Shown in pieces: positions 41,854 to 51,069 of a stretch of DNA of 64,000 bases. Source of the DNA: Amorphophallus konjac (Eukaryota > Streptophyta > Magnoliopsida > Alismatales > Araceae). Position 1 is the first letter of the stretch. Every line of letters starts with the position of its first letter. Position numbers and translations under genes: made by a program. The notes beneath the pieces were generated by a model. It was not told where the DNA came from. It ran no database searches and saw nothing but the letters and a program-made list of their open reading frames with translations. The stretch lies in NCBI GenBank assembly GCA_022559845.1, contig CM040117.1, positions 77,599,731 through 77,663,730 of the forward strand, in the 5' to 3' direction.

Positions 41854-43071
41854 TACCAAATCTAGGCACCCTAAACACATACAACAACACACTCACAAAA
41901 TGTCTCACGATAGTTTAGAATACAACAACTTTCAAATTTACCAAAACCACTAAAGAAGATCAAAGCAGAAAAGATCTCTAAATAAAACTCCCCCTTTGTG
42001 TTTTTCAAATGAACTTGTTGCTCCAGCAGATTGCAGAAGGAGTTTGGATGAGGTATGATGCAGAGCAGCACAAATGGTTGCAAGAATGCGATGATCGAGG
42101 CAGCTCTTCGATGTATATAATCTTGGGCTTGGATTCCAGCTTCTTCCCTTTGATTTTCGTTTCAGAGCAAGGATGAATGAGGCTTTTCTTTGGCTGTAAC
42201 TCCGAACCTGCAGACACACAATACAACCACCATCCTCCTCAATTCATATCTTACTTCTCTTCTATTTAATAAGTGCCATGGGATTTAATAGATTAAACAA
42301 ATCAGTCAAAGATGGCATGGGAACCAGATCCACAAAACATGGAGAGGTTTGCGGAATGTCTAAAGGTGATTAGACATAGATTAGTGGACTTTTGGGACCA
42401 CAAAACGACAGTCAAAGAAGTCGGCTGGTGCTCCGACCGGAAGGGGTCGACCCTTGGGGTCGACCCTCGAAGAGGGTTTTGACCAAACAGGGCAATGGGT
42501 CGACCCTTGGGGTCGACCCTCGTTCACGAGGGTTCTGCCAAGACAAATTTTTACAGGGGTCGACCCTTGGGGTCGACCCTCGGGCCAAAAAAAAATAGAA
42601 TTAAAAAGGGGTCGACCCTTGGGGTCGACCCTTGCAAGCAAACGTTCTGTTTGGCAGAGACGTTACAGGGGTCGACCCCAGGGGTCGACCCATGCTCCAG
42701 AACAACAAAAAAATGGTGGATACCACCAAGATAAGTCCCAATCAAGCAAGATGATTAAGAGCCAACCCAAGAGAGCAAACCACATCTATTCAAGGGAAGA
42801 AGCATGAATGATGAAGACCCATGTGAAATGCCTTAGTTGCCAAAGTGGATAGAGCAAGAGTTTGGATAGATCTCACCATATTATCCTTGTGTCTCATGAT
42901 CCATTAATTATCTTCTTGCTTCAGAACTTGATCCCTGAACTCCAAAGCTTTCCTTGTCAAGTTAAGTGTTACACAATTCCAACTCTAATTATAGCATTCA
43001 AGTTAGAATACATACAAGAGGAATAGTCATCATCAAAATTCATTAGTAACCCAGATAGAAGGGGTTCAACA
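41461..43071 (-). mobile_element. 3' LTR of element A
   Basis: 1611 bp. It carries five GTCGAC pairs (42446-42689), a TATA-like TATTAAATA (42263-42271), the conserved hairpin (41752-41765) and a (CA)n tract (about 41821-41851). It has one GTCGAC unit more than the 5' LTR. Confidence 0.92.
42446..42689. repeat. Five paired GTCGAC palindromes in the element A 3' LTR
   Basis: Site starts: 42446/42459, 42499/42512, 42559/42572, 42611/42624, 42671/42684. Every pair is exactly 13 nt apart. Pairs recur at 53, 60, 52 and 60 nt. Each site sits in an extended palindrome GGGTCGACCC. Confidence 0.85.
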
Positions 43072-43086
43072 ATCTCCCCCTTTTTG
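43072..43086 (-). other. Polypurine tract of element A
   Basis: Minus strand CAAAAAGGGGGAGAT directly before the 3' LTR; the plus-strand DNA primer of the element. Elements B (8862) and F (62975) have close equivalents. Confidence 0.8.
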
Positions 43087-43581
43087 ATGATGACAAGATT
43101 CAGAAATTGCACAAACAGGATATAAGTGCCATTCTAAATGAATGGGATCAAAGGGCGGAGCCTGAGCAGAACATTAAGTTTGACAACACATTCTCAATGA
43201 AGAGCAGAAATAAAAATCGCATCCCTCTTGAGCATAGAAACTTATCCAATTGAATTGTAGGCATAATCCATCAATCAGTTATTACTCACTTGGAGACAAT
43301 CACAAGCCATAATCAGATTTCATTAAAACGGTGAAGGGAATACAATGCATGAAGATGCTATGCCATGAGTACAATGAAAATGCAACACTAGCAACCCTGA
43401 GAACAGATGCAAAAATGAAAATGCAGCACACGCAAGTAAGCACACATCACACATAATATAAGTAGCTAGCCGAAGAGCCGGGCACAAGTATAGCCAAAAC
43501 TTCTCCCCCTTTGGCATCATCAAAAAGAGGGGGGGGGGGAAATGGGATAGGAAAAGTGCCATAGGAATGAAGCGCAACAGC
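43087..43581. other. 3' untranslated region downstream of ORF3
   Basis: Between ORF3 and the polypurine tract; no open frame or repeat that I can support. A G run (43532-43539) and a second CTCCCCCTTTGGC-type tract near 43502 resemble a duplicated polypurine tract. Confidence 0.5.
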
Positions 43582-44739
43582 CTAATGATCAGCCGGAGGA
43601 GGGTGACCAGGAGAACGCCGAACATAATCCAAAAGTTCATGGAACATCTGGCTTTGATGGGCCAAGGCATCGGTGAAGGATTGAGTGTAGTCTTGCTGAG
43701 TAAGTTTCAAATCATGAAGTTCATTCTGTATCACATCAAGTGTCTCCTCATACTTGTCCAGCCGCTCATCAATGTGATCCAACCGATCAATGATTAGTCT
43801 GGCCGCCTCAGAGGGTATGTCAGGAGCAGGATCACGTAAGGGTGCCTCATCGGAGTCTTCGTCCTCATCCGCATCAGCTGCATCAACTGGAGCGACATTT
43901 TTCAGTTTCTGAACAAGTTCACCGCCTTGCAGAGCATAGCCCATGTTGTGACAGATGGTGTGGATGGTATAAATGTCAGCATCCCTAATGGTCCGTGAAG
44001 ATTCAGCTGAAAGATCCAACTCCTGATGTTGGAAGATGGCGGTTAACGCAGCAGCATATGGTAAAGTGCGGTTTCTGTGTTTAACGCTCGTGCTCATATG
44101 CTCCAAGAAGAGGGCAGGAAAATTGATGGGAATTCCTTCCAAGAAGCAATACATCAGAAACATATGAATTTCTGTGACTTTATCATGGCCTCCCCCTCGT
44201 GGAAGCAAAATGGTAGTAATCATCCGGTGTAGAATATGTTGAACCGGAGGGAACCGATTGGCATTTAACCCCGCAATAGAACGGTCTCCTTGATCTTCGG
44301 ATGTCATATAGAGATAAATGGTATCTTCAGGAACTAAAATATCACCAAAGGCATACCCCTCGGGACCGAGCTGAAATGCATCACTCAACAACTCGGGAGT
44401 GAGAAGGATCTGTACCCCATTCACCTTAGTAATCGAAGTATCACCAACCAAAGATAAGTTACTGTAAAATTGATGAACCAAAGAGGGATACCATCGCCGA
44501 TGTGCAGACATAAAGACATCCAAGTTGGGTTGGCTGCAAATCACATCGACAAAACTGGGAAAGTGTATGCTCAGATTGTCGAAGTCAACTGCACGCGGAC
44601 GAAGGACTTTGCGATCTAGCACTTTGCTGGATGAAGGTTGTCCGCGAAGAGCTGCAGTTTGTTCGGCATGTTTAGAGCGGACTTCACGAGCCGTGCTGGA
44701 CTCTTCAACATGGCGAGATGGACGTCTCCTTGGGGCCAT
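43582..44739 (-). CDS. Element A ORF3: plant transposon protein of unknown function
   Basis: 385 residues, fully open, ATG at 44739. After a basic N-terminus with RRRPSRH, residues about 50-280 resemble the putative plant transposon protein domain found in the envelope-like position of SIRE-type elements (HRRWYPSLVHQFYSNL, LLPRGGGHDKVTEIHMFLMY, INFPALFLEHM). An acidic stretch follows (DADEDEDSDEAPLRDP, about 294-310), then a likely coiled coil (LDHIDERLDKYEETLDVIQN, about 325-365). I see no signal peptide and no membrane segment, so calling it an envelope protein is not supported. It lies about 890 nt downstream of pol with its own TATA box and GTCGAC pairs, which suggests separate transcription. 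Function unknown. Confidence 0.8.
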   Translation of the reverse strand: MAPRRRPSRHVEESSTAREVRSKHAEQTAALRGQPSSSKVLDRKVLRPRAVDFDNLSIHFPSFVDVICSQPNLDVFMSAHRRWYPSLVHQFYSNLSLVGDTSITKVNGVQILLTPELLSDAFQLGPEGYAFGDILVPEDTIYLYMTSEDQGDRSIAGLNANRFPPVQHILHRMITTILLPRGGGHDKVTEIHMFLMYCFLEGIPINFPALFLEHMSTSVKHRNRTLPYAAALTAIFQHQELDLSAESSRTIRDADIYTIHTICHNMGYALQGGELVQKLKNVAPVDAADADEDEDSDEAPLRDPAPDIPSEAARLIIDRLDHIDERLDKYEETLDVIQNELHDLKLTQQDYTQSFTDALAHQSQMFHELLDYVRRSPGHPPPADH

Positions 44740-45013
44740 CTAAACACAAATCGAAAGGAGCACAAGATGGGGTATGGATCTTGATGATTCAACAAGGGAT
44801 GGAGACGAGAAAGTAGAATCCATGATCCTCCACTCACAACAAGATCTTACCTCAGGAGATTGGAGGTTGAAGAAGAAGCCTTGGACCCGGAAGGAGAAGA
44901 TGTGCGCGGTTAGCCACCAAGAGATCCGCTGCTAGGGTTGGATGATTTGGGCACCAAAAACGGTTTTGAGGGCTTTCAAGAGGTGGTGGCTGGCCTTGGA
45001 GGGGGTTGAGAGC

Positions 45014-45022
45014 ATTTTATAG
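45014..45022 (-). promoter_or_regulatory. Candidate internal promoter (TATA box) for ORF3
   Basis: Minus strand CTATAAAAT, 275 nt upstream of the ORF3 start codon and 79 nt downstream of the nearest GTCGAC site. Layout mirrors the LTR promoter: paired palindromes, TATA box, leader. Confidence 0.55.
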
Positions 45023-45100
45023 ACTAGGGAAGGGCCAACTTAGGGTTTATACCCTGGTTGTGTATAGTTCAGACACGGCCGAGCCGCGCTGTCGGAATAG

Positions 45101-45178
45101 GTCGACCCAAGGGGTCGACCCCTGTAGCTCAACCCCTGGCAGAACCGGGTTTTGCGAGGGTCGACCCCAGGGGTCGAC
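45101..45178. repeat. Two GTCGAC pairs upstream of ORF3
   Basis: Starts at 45101/45114 and 45160/45173: both pairs 13 nt apart, the pairs 59 nt apart. This is the same spacing rule as in the element A LTR, in otherwise unrelated sequence between pol and ORF3. Confidence 0.8.
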
Positions 45179-45630
45179 CCCTTGCCCGTTCTTCAAATGA
45201 AATGACAAAGAAAAAGAGCCGGAGGGCCAAGGGAAATGAGAGGCTCGAGTCCCCAATATAATCAATTGTAGGAATCAAAAAATTTTAGGGTTTTGAACAA
45301 TTGGGGAAAACCACATCAATTTAAGATTATGTTTTGGCGTGCGTTGATCCAATACTCCGGATTTCAAGACGTGGACAGTTTTGCGTCATTCTTGGCGGGA
45401 GTTTAAGGACAAGGTTATAATCGGCCATAGAAGGGACGTCAAGAATGTGTGAATAAAAGGAATATATATATATATATAGAGGAATGCAATATCACACAAA
45501 TAAAGTTTAACACGCACAATGTTTGTATTTTTGGTTTTCTTCACACAATATGATGCATGACAAGGAAATTAAAAACTAGCTCATGACTAATGAAAATGCA
45601 TGAAATGCAGTAACCGAATTATGCAGATGA

Positions 45631-48600
45631 TTACGATGCAGACTCATCTACTCTACAAACTCCTAGTTCTCTTCTAAAGGATGTGAATTTTTCTTCACCG
45701 AGGGGTTTTGTAAAGATGTCAGCAATTTGAAGATCTGTCTCAATGAACCGGATTTCTACATCACCCTTGCTTACATGATCTCTGATGAAATGATGTCTAA
45801 TTTCAATATGCTTTGTACGAGAATGATGGACAGGGTTCTTTGACAGGTTTATGGCAGATGTGTTGTCACACAAGATGGAAGTATTTTTGAAGGAAATGCC
45901 AAAATCAATCATTTGTTGTTGGATCCAAAGCACCTGGGCAACACAACTACCTACAGCCACGTACTCGGCTTCGGCGGTTGATAAGGCCACTGAAGTTTGT
46001 TTCTTGGAGGCCCATGAAACCATGCATCCTCCAAGGAACTGGCAATATCCGCTGGTGCTTTTCCGTTCCACTTTGCATCCCGCATAATCGGCATCAGAAT
46101 AGGCAATTAATTCAAGGTTTGAATTACGCGGAAACCATAAACCCAAATTCACAGAGCCAGTAATATATCTAAAAATCCTTTTCACAGCCGACAAGTGTGA
46201 CTCCTTAGGATTGGACTGAAAGCGAGCACACAAACATACTGCATATTGAATGTCAGGCCGACTTGCAGTTAAGTACAATAAGGAACCTATCATGCTTCTG
46301 AAGAGTTTTTGGTCCACAGATTTACCTGTTTCATCTGTATCAATTTTTATTGATGTGGACATGGGTGTAGGTTGTGATTTTGTAGAAACCAAATCGAACT
46401 TTTTCAGCAGTTCCATTGCATATTTCCTTTGATGTATGAACATCCCATCGGTCGTTTGTGTGACCTGCAATCCCAAAAAGAATGTCAATTCTCCCATAAG
46501 GCTCATTTCGAATTCACTTTGCATCAATTTTGCAAAGTCTTGGCTGAGAGTGTCTTTGGTGGAGCCAAATATAATGTCATCAACATAAACTTGAACAACT
46601 AAAATTTCCTTACCATTCAACCTTGTAAAAAGGGTTTGATCCACATTACCTCGTTTGAATCCATTATGTATAAGGAAATCATTTAGCCGTTCATACCATG
46701 CTCGGGGTGCTTGTTTAAGACCGTATAGTGCCTTGTCTAACTTGAACACATGGTCTGGATACTTTCCGTCCTCAAACCCTGGTGGCTGCTCCACGTATAC
46801 GTCCTCCTGAATGAAACCATTTAAGAATGCACTTTTCACATCCATCTGAAATAGTTTAATGTTATTGCAACATGCAAATGCCAAAAGAATTCTCACTGCC
46901 TCGAGTCTTGCTACAGGAGCAAAAGACTCATCAAAATCGATTCCTAGCTCCTGGCTATAGCCTTTGGCTACCAGCCTTGCCTTGTTCCTAGTTACCACCC
47001 CTTGATCGTTTGTTTTGTTACGAAAGATCCATTTTGTTCCAATCACGGAGTGGTTTCTAGGACGAGGCACAAGGAACCACACTTTGTTCCTCTGGAATTG
47101 GTGTAGTTCTTCTTGCATGGCCAAGATCCAGGAATCATTTTTTAAGGCATCTTCTATAGAGTGAGGTTCAGATTGTGAGAGCAATGCAATATAATCGAGA
47201 TTTTCAACTTCCCTGAATGAGGAGCGAGTTCTTATTCCTTCTTCCACATTGCCAATGACAACTTCTTGTGGGTGATCTTTTGCAAAAGTCCATTGTCTAG
47301 ACAACTGTAGTTCACTTGGAGTTTGCTGTTTTTCATCATCCTTTTGTTGTTCTTCACCTTCTGATTTGCTTGCTTCATTCGAGAGCTCTTTGGTGGTATC
47401 TTCATCTGATTCTTCTTCCTGCAAGATATGCTTTTCATTAGAATCCTTGGATGATGATTCATCAACAATGACATGTGAACTTTCCTCAACTACAAGAGTT
47501 CTCAAGTTATACACTCGATAGGCTCTTGAGTTAAGGGAGTATCCGAGAAATATCCCCTTGTCACTCTTGGGGTCAAACTTAGCCAAATCCACCTTACCGT
47601 TATTGTGGATGTAACAAATGGAGCCAAAAGGTTTGAAATAAGAAATGTTTGGTTTCTTACCTCGATATAGCTCATAGGGTGTTTTCTTTAACAATGGCCT
47701 TACCATGGCTCGGTTTATTATGTAACATGCTGTATTGACGGCTTCAGCCCAGAAATACCTTGGAAGGTTGTTTTCATTTAGCATAGTTCTTGCCATTTCA
47801 ACAAGTGTCCTGTTCTTCCTTTCCACGACCCCATTTTGTTCCGGGGTCCTTGGTGCGGAGAAGTTGTGTGTGTAGCCTTGATCCCTGCAAAAATTATTGA
47901 AGTCATGGTTATCAAACTCCCTACCATGATCACTTCGCACAGTCTTGATGCACCATCCTTTTTCATTCTGAACCATCCTGCAAAACGTCTCAAACTCCAT
48001 CAAGGCATCACTTTTGTTTGAGAGAAAATACACCCAGCTATATCTGGAAAAATCATCCACAATCACAAATCCATAAAGCTTACCTCCCAGGCTGTGTGTT
48101 CGGCTAGGTCCAAAAAGATCTATGTGAAGCAATTCAAGGGGCTTAGAGGTGGTTACATCACTTTTACATTTAAAGGATGTTCTTGTCTGTTTGCCCTTGT
48201 TGCATGCCCCGCAGATTCCTTCATTAACCAGCTTCAACTTGGGTAAGCCAACAACCAAATTCTTCTTGAACAACTTCATCATCACATTGAAACTAGCATG
48301 CCCAAGACGGCGATGCCATAACAAAGCATCATCAGAGTTTTTAGCAACTAAGCAAAGATTTTTGTGTGAAGTGTCATCAAGATCAATCATATAAACATTG
48401 TTGTGCCTAACCCCTATGAACTTGATTTCATTAGTGTTTCTATCTACCACAGTGCAGTGAGTAGACTCAAAAGACACATTGCAACCTTTATCACAGAGTT
48501 GACTTATGCTTAGAAGATTGTGATGCAAGCCTTTGACAAGCAAAACATTTTCAATGACTGGAGTTTGGTTCTTACCTATCTTACCTTCTCCAACAATTTT

Positions 48601-48750
48601 TCCTTTGTCTTTACCTCCAAAAGCTACCACCCCACCTTCCTTTTCTTGCAGGTCTGCAAACATTTCCTTGTTCCCCGTCATGTGCCTTGAACATCCACTG
48701 TCCAAGTACCATTTGTTCTTTTGAGCTCCAAGACAGACCTGCAAATACAC
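45631..48750 (-). CDS. pol: Element A pol: protease, integrase, reverse transcriptase, RNase H
   Basis: About 1040 residues, uninterrupted. The frame is the same as gag and follows the gag stop TAA (48760-48762). There is no good ATG at its start, so readthrough or another mechanism is needed. Domains in order (numbering from 48750): aspartic protease D17 in YLDSGCSRHMTG; integrase zinc-binding region H146, H151, C180, C183; integrase core D211, D274, E310; GKK-type region about 360-415; RT from about 555, with FQMDVKSAFLNG (634-645) and the active site YVDD at 722-725; RNase H about 895-1010 with SDADYAGC, TAEAEY and IADIFTKPL at the end. All catalytic residues are present. It copies and integrates the element. 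Confidence 0.93.
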   Translation of the reverse strand: MYLQVCLGAQKNKWYLDSGCSRHMTGNKEMFADLQEKEGGVVAFGGKDKGKIVGEGKIGKNQTPVIENVLLVKGLHHNLLSISQLCDKGCNVSFESTHCTVVDRNTNEIKFIGVRHNNVYMIDLDDTSHKNLCLVAKNSDDALLWHRRLGHASFNVMMKLFKKNLVVGLPKLKLVNEGICGACNKGKQTRTSFKCKSDVTTSKPLELLHIDLFGPSRTHSLGGKLYGFVIVDDFSRYSWVYFLSNKSDALMEFETFCRMVQNEKGWCIKTVRSDHGREFDNHDFNNFCRDQGYTHNFSAPRTPEQNGVVERKNRTLVEMARTMLNENNLPRYFWAEAVNTACYIINRAMVRPLLKKTPYELYRGKKPNISYFKPFGSICYIHNNGKVDLAKFDPKSDKGIFLGYSLNSRAYRVYNLRTLVVEESSHVIVDESSSKDSNEKHILQEEESDEDTTKELSNEASKSEGEEQQKDDEKQQTPSELQLSRQWTFAKDHPQEVVIGNVEEGIRTRSSFREVENLDYIALLSQSEPHSIEDALKNDSWILAMQEELHQFQRNKVWFLVPRPRNHSVIGTKWIFRNKTNDQGVVTRNKARLVAKGYSQELGIDFDESFAPVARLEAVRILLAFACCNNIKLFQMDVKSAFLNGFIQEDVYVEQPPGFEDGKYPDHVFKLDKALYGLKQAPRAWYERLNDFLIHNGFKRGNVDQTLFTRLNGKEILVVQVYVDDIIFGSTKDTLSQDFAKLMQSEFEMSLMGELTFFLGLQVTQTTDGMFIHQRKYAMELLKKFDLVSTKSQPTPMSTSIKIDTDETGKSVDQKLFRSMIGSLLYLTASRPDIQYAVCLCARFQSNPKESHLSAVKRIFRYITGSVNLGLWFPRNSNLELIAYSDADYAGCKVERKSTSGYCQFLGGCMVSWASKKQTSVALSTAEAEYVAVGSCVAQVLWIQQQMIDFGISFKNTSILCDNTSAINLSKNPVHHSRTKHIEIRHHFIRDHVSKGDVEIRFIETDLQIADIFTKPLGEEKFTSFRRELGVCRVDESAS

Positions 48751-48759
48751 AAGGAGTAC

Positions 48760-50610
48760 TTATGGGGTTTTTGGTACCCAAGCAAGCTTGGGTCCTTGGT
48801 GGTTAGACACAACATGCCTGCATGATTTATTCATCATTCTAAGAAAGTTTTCATCGTCAAATTTCATGGTTCTACATTCATACATATCATGGCCCAATCT
48901 TCCACAATAGAAGCAAGTAGTGACTCTTTTATCACAATTTCTTCTCATGTTCATATTCATATATGACTTATGCATCTGTGTGTTAGAAGATGAGGCATAT
49001 GTATTTCTTGATATCCATGGAATTGTGTAAGTTTTAGGCTTAAGGTTATTTCTTTTCTCAGAGGAGGGTGGAGAACCTCCATCATCAGGACCCACACAGG
49101 TATTCAACACTTGTTTTCCTCTTTCAAGTGTGGTGAGAGCACTCTTCAAATCATTTATCTCAACCAACAAGCTGTCAATTTTCTTTTCAGCAATTTCCTT
49201 GGATTGATTACTTGAGGCATTTTCAGTCCTTTCATGTTCCAATTCCTGTGTCAGATTTTCATGTGTCTTGATGAGGGCAGTTTGATCTTTATGCATGCAT
49301 GAACTCTCTTCTTCAAGCAATTCAATTTTAGATATGAGAATTTCATTTTCGTGTTTAAGGTTCTCATTTTCAGATTTCATGAAATTGCAATTTTCACAGG
49401 GATTTTTAACAGTCATAACTTGTTCGACCTTCTTTTTCAGAAGTTTGTTTTCAGATTTCAATTTCTTGCATTTTCCATACAATGATTCATAAGCAATCTG
49501 CCATTGTTCACAAGAAAGTGTTTCAGTTTCAGATTGTACCTCATTGGTGTCGTCATTTGCCATGAAGCATAGTTGCTGGACTAGTTCATCTAGTCCATCT
49601 TCATTCCCGGAGTCTTCTTCATCTTCATCGCTCCAAGTGGCCACCATGGCCTTAGGCTTTTTGAATTTCCCCTTTTTGAACCTTTTGGCCAATTCCGGGC
49701 ATTCTCCCCGCATGTGGCCAGGTTTCTTGCATTCATAGCAAATGATTTCTTCTTTCTTGCTGCTTTCATTTTTCTTAGGACCTTGCCTTCTTGGCCCTTT
49801 CCTGAACTGACCTCCAAACTTCCTGGCATTCTTAACAAGTTTTCTTGCTCTTCTGTTAAACATAGCAACGAGCTCCTCATCTTCAGTATTGGCTGAGGAA
49901 CCTTCCTCACTTTCTTCCGACTCTTGAGGATTTACTTTCAGCGCCAAAGTTGTGGCAACTTTCTTCTTCTTGTTGTCGTCCTCGCTTCTCTTGATGTTGA
50001 TCTCATATGTCATCAGGGAGCCGACTAACTCATCCAAGGTCAAGGTGCTGAGATCTTTTGAGTCTTCTATCACTGTAGCCTTTGTGTGCCACTGTGGTGA
50101 TAGGGATCTCAGAACCTTCCTCACAAGATCACGGTTTGAATATTCCTTGCCAAGAGCCTTCAAACCATTTGTGATTTCCATTAGTCTCGCGAACATTTCA
50201 GAGATGGTTTCGTCAGGCTTCATCATAAACAACTCATAATCTCGGACCAATAAATTAGCTTTGGTCTCCTTGACTTCAGAAGTTCCTTCATAGATCAAGC
50301 GTAGTTTGTCCCGCATTTCCTGTGCAGAGGAACACATAGATATGCGTGAGTATTCATTCGGATGGATGGCACATTGAATTATGTTCATGGCCTTAAAATT
50401 AGCTGAAGACTTATTGATGTGATCATCATCCCAATCATCTTCATTGTCAGGCAGCTTATAAGGACCTCTGTTGATGACATTCCACACTTCATAATCTTGA
50501 GCACGCAGGAATACATACATTCTATTCTTCCAATATGTGTAGTTTGTTCCATCAAAAAATGGGGGCCTGTGAACAGAATGCCCTTCGGGCATCATCCCTC
50601 TGTTTGCCAT
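48760..50610 (-). CDS. gag: Element A gag: capsid and nucleocapsid
   Basis: 616 residues, ATG at 50610, about 50 nt after the PBS. N-terminal copia capsid region (residues about 18-205: PPFFDGTNYTYWKNRM, YELFMMKPDETISEMFARL, LTLDELVGSL); CCHC zinc knuckle at 291-304 (CYECKKPGHMRGEC); a long coiled coil at about 370-500; a second CCHC knuckle at 566-579 (CFYCGRLGHDMYEC); end AWVPKTP. The two knuckles and coiled coil are usual in SIRE-type Gag. Its stop TAA is in the same frame as pol. Forms the particle that packages the RNA. Confidence 0.93.
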   Translation of the reverse strand: MANRGMMPEGHSVHRPPFFDGTNYTYWKNRMYVFLRAQDYEVWNVINRGPYKLPDNEDDWDDDHINKSSANFKAMNIIQCAIHPNEYSRISMCSSAQEMRDKLRLIYEGTSEVKETKANLLVRDYELFMMKPDETISEMFARLMEITNGLKALGKEYSNRDLVRKVLRSLSPQWHTKATVIEDSKDLSTLTLDELVGSLMTYEINIKRSEDDNKKKKVATTLALKVNPQESEESEEGSSANTEDEELVAMFNRRARKLVKNARKFGGQFRKGPRRQGPKKNESSKKEEIICYECKKPGHMRGECPELAKRFKKGKFKKPKAMVATWSDEDEEDSGNEDGLDELVQQLCFMANDDTNEVQSETETLSCEQWQIAYESLYGKCKKLKSENKLLKKKVEQVMTVKNPCENCNFMKSENENLKHENEILISKIELLEEESSCMHKDQTALIKTHENLTQELEHERTENASSNQSKEIAEKKIDSLLVEINDLKSALTTLERGKQVLNTCVGPDDGGSPPSSEKRNNLKPKTYTIPWISRNTYASSSNTQMHKSYMNMNMRRNCDKRVTTCFYCGRLGHDMYECRTMKFDDENFLRMMNKSCRHVVSNHQGPKLAWVPKTP

Positions 50611-50660
50611 AGAAGGGGATCAACTCTACGATCGTGAGATCGAACTATACAGAGACCAAA

Positions 50661-50672
50661 GCTCTGATACCA
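50661..50672 (-). other. Primer binding site of element A
   Basis: Minus strand TGGTATCAGAGC, two bases inside the 5' LTR; complementary to initiator tRNA-Met. Confidence 0.9.
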
Positions 50673-50674
50673 AT

Positions 50675-51030
50675 TGTTGGGTCCCAAACGGTGGCAATCA
50701 AGAGGGGAGGGGTGAATTGATTGACAAATAAAAATTATTTTCTGAAAAGCTAGTGAGACACAATAGAAACAATCAAACGCTCGGTCTTACCCGTATATGC
50801 TCACACATGAATGTAAGTGAAATAAGGTGAGTGTGTGAAGAAGAAGGTAATGAACACTCAACTCACCGTGAAGCCCACTCGACAAAATATGCACGAAATC
50901 AAACCACTTGAGGCTCAAAGATTTTTAGGTGGTTCGGGTACACCGCAATGTCCCCTACATCCACCCCTCACTCGTGAGGATTAACGACTTCACTTTAATG
51001 TGAGCCAAGCAACCACACACGCTGTTACGA

Positions 51031-51069
<39 letters not shown>

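Noticed and set aside
42446..42689. CRISPR-like array (short repeats with unlike spacers)
   Set aside because: The repeats are 6-10-bp palindromes in an LTR of a plant retrotransposon. There are no cas genes and the genome is eukaryotic.
42381..42734. Open frames rich in GRPLGSTLGVDP-like repeats in the element A LTRs (also 51518-51939)
   Set aside because: They are translations of the GTCGAC palindrome array in several frames on both strands, not genes.
48740..48760. A mini-intron between gag and pol of element A (GTACTCC...TTGCAG)
   Set aside because: The GT-to-AG distance is about 21 nt, far too short for plant splicing.
50661..50672. tRNA-Met 3' end (GCTCTGATACCA) as a possible tRNA gene; also 22869 and 53840
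   Set aside because: Only the 3' terminal 12 nt are present, with CCA, beside an LTR end. They are primer binding sites.
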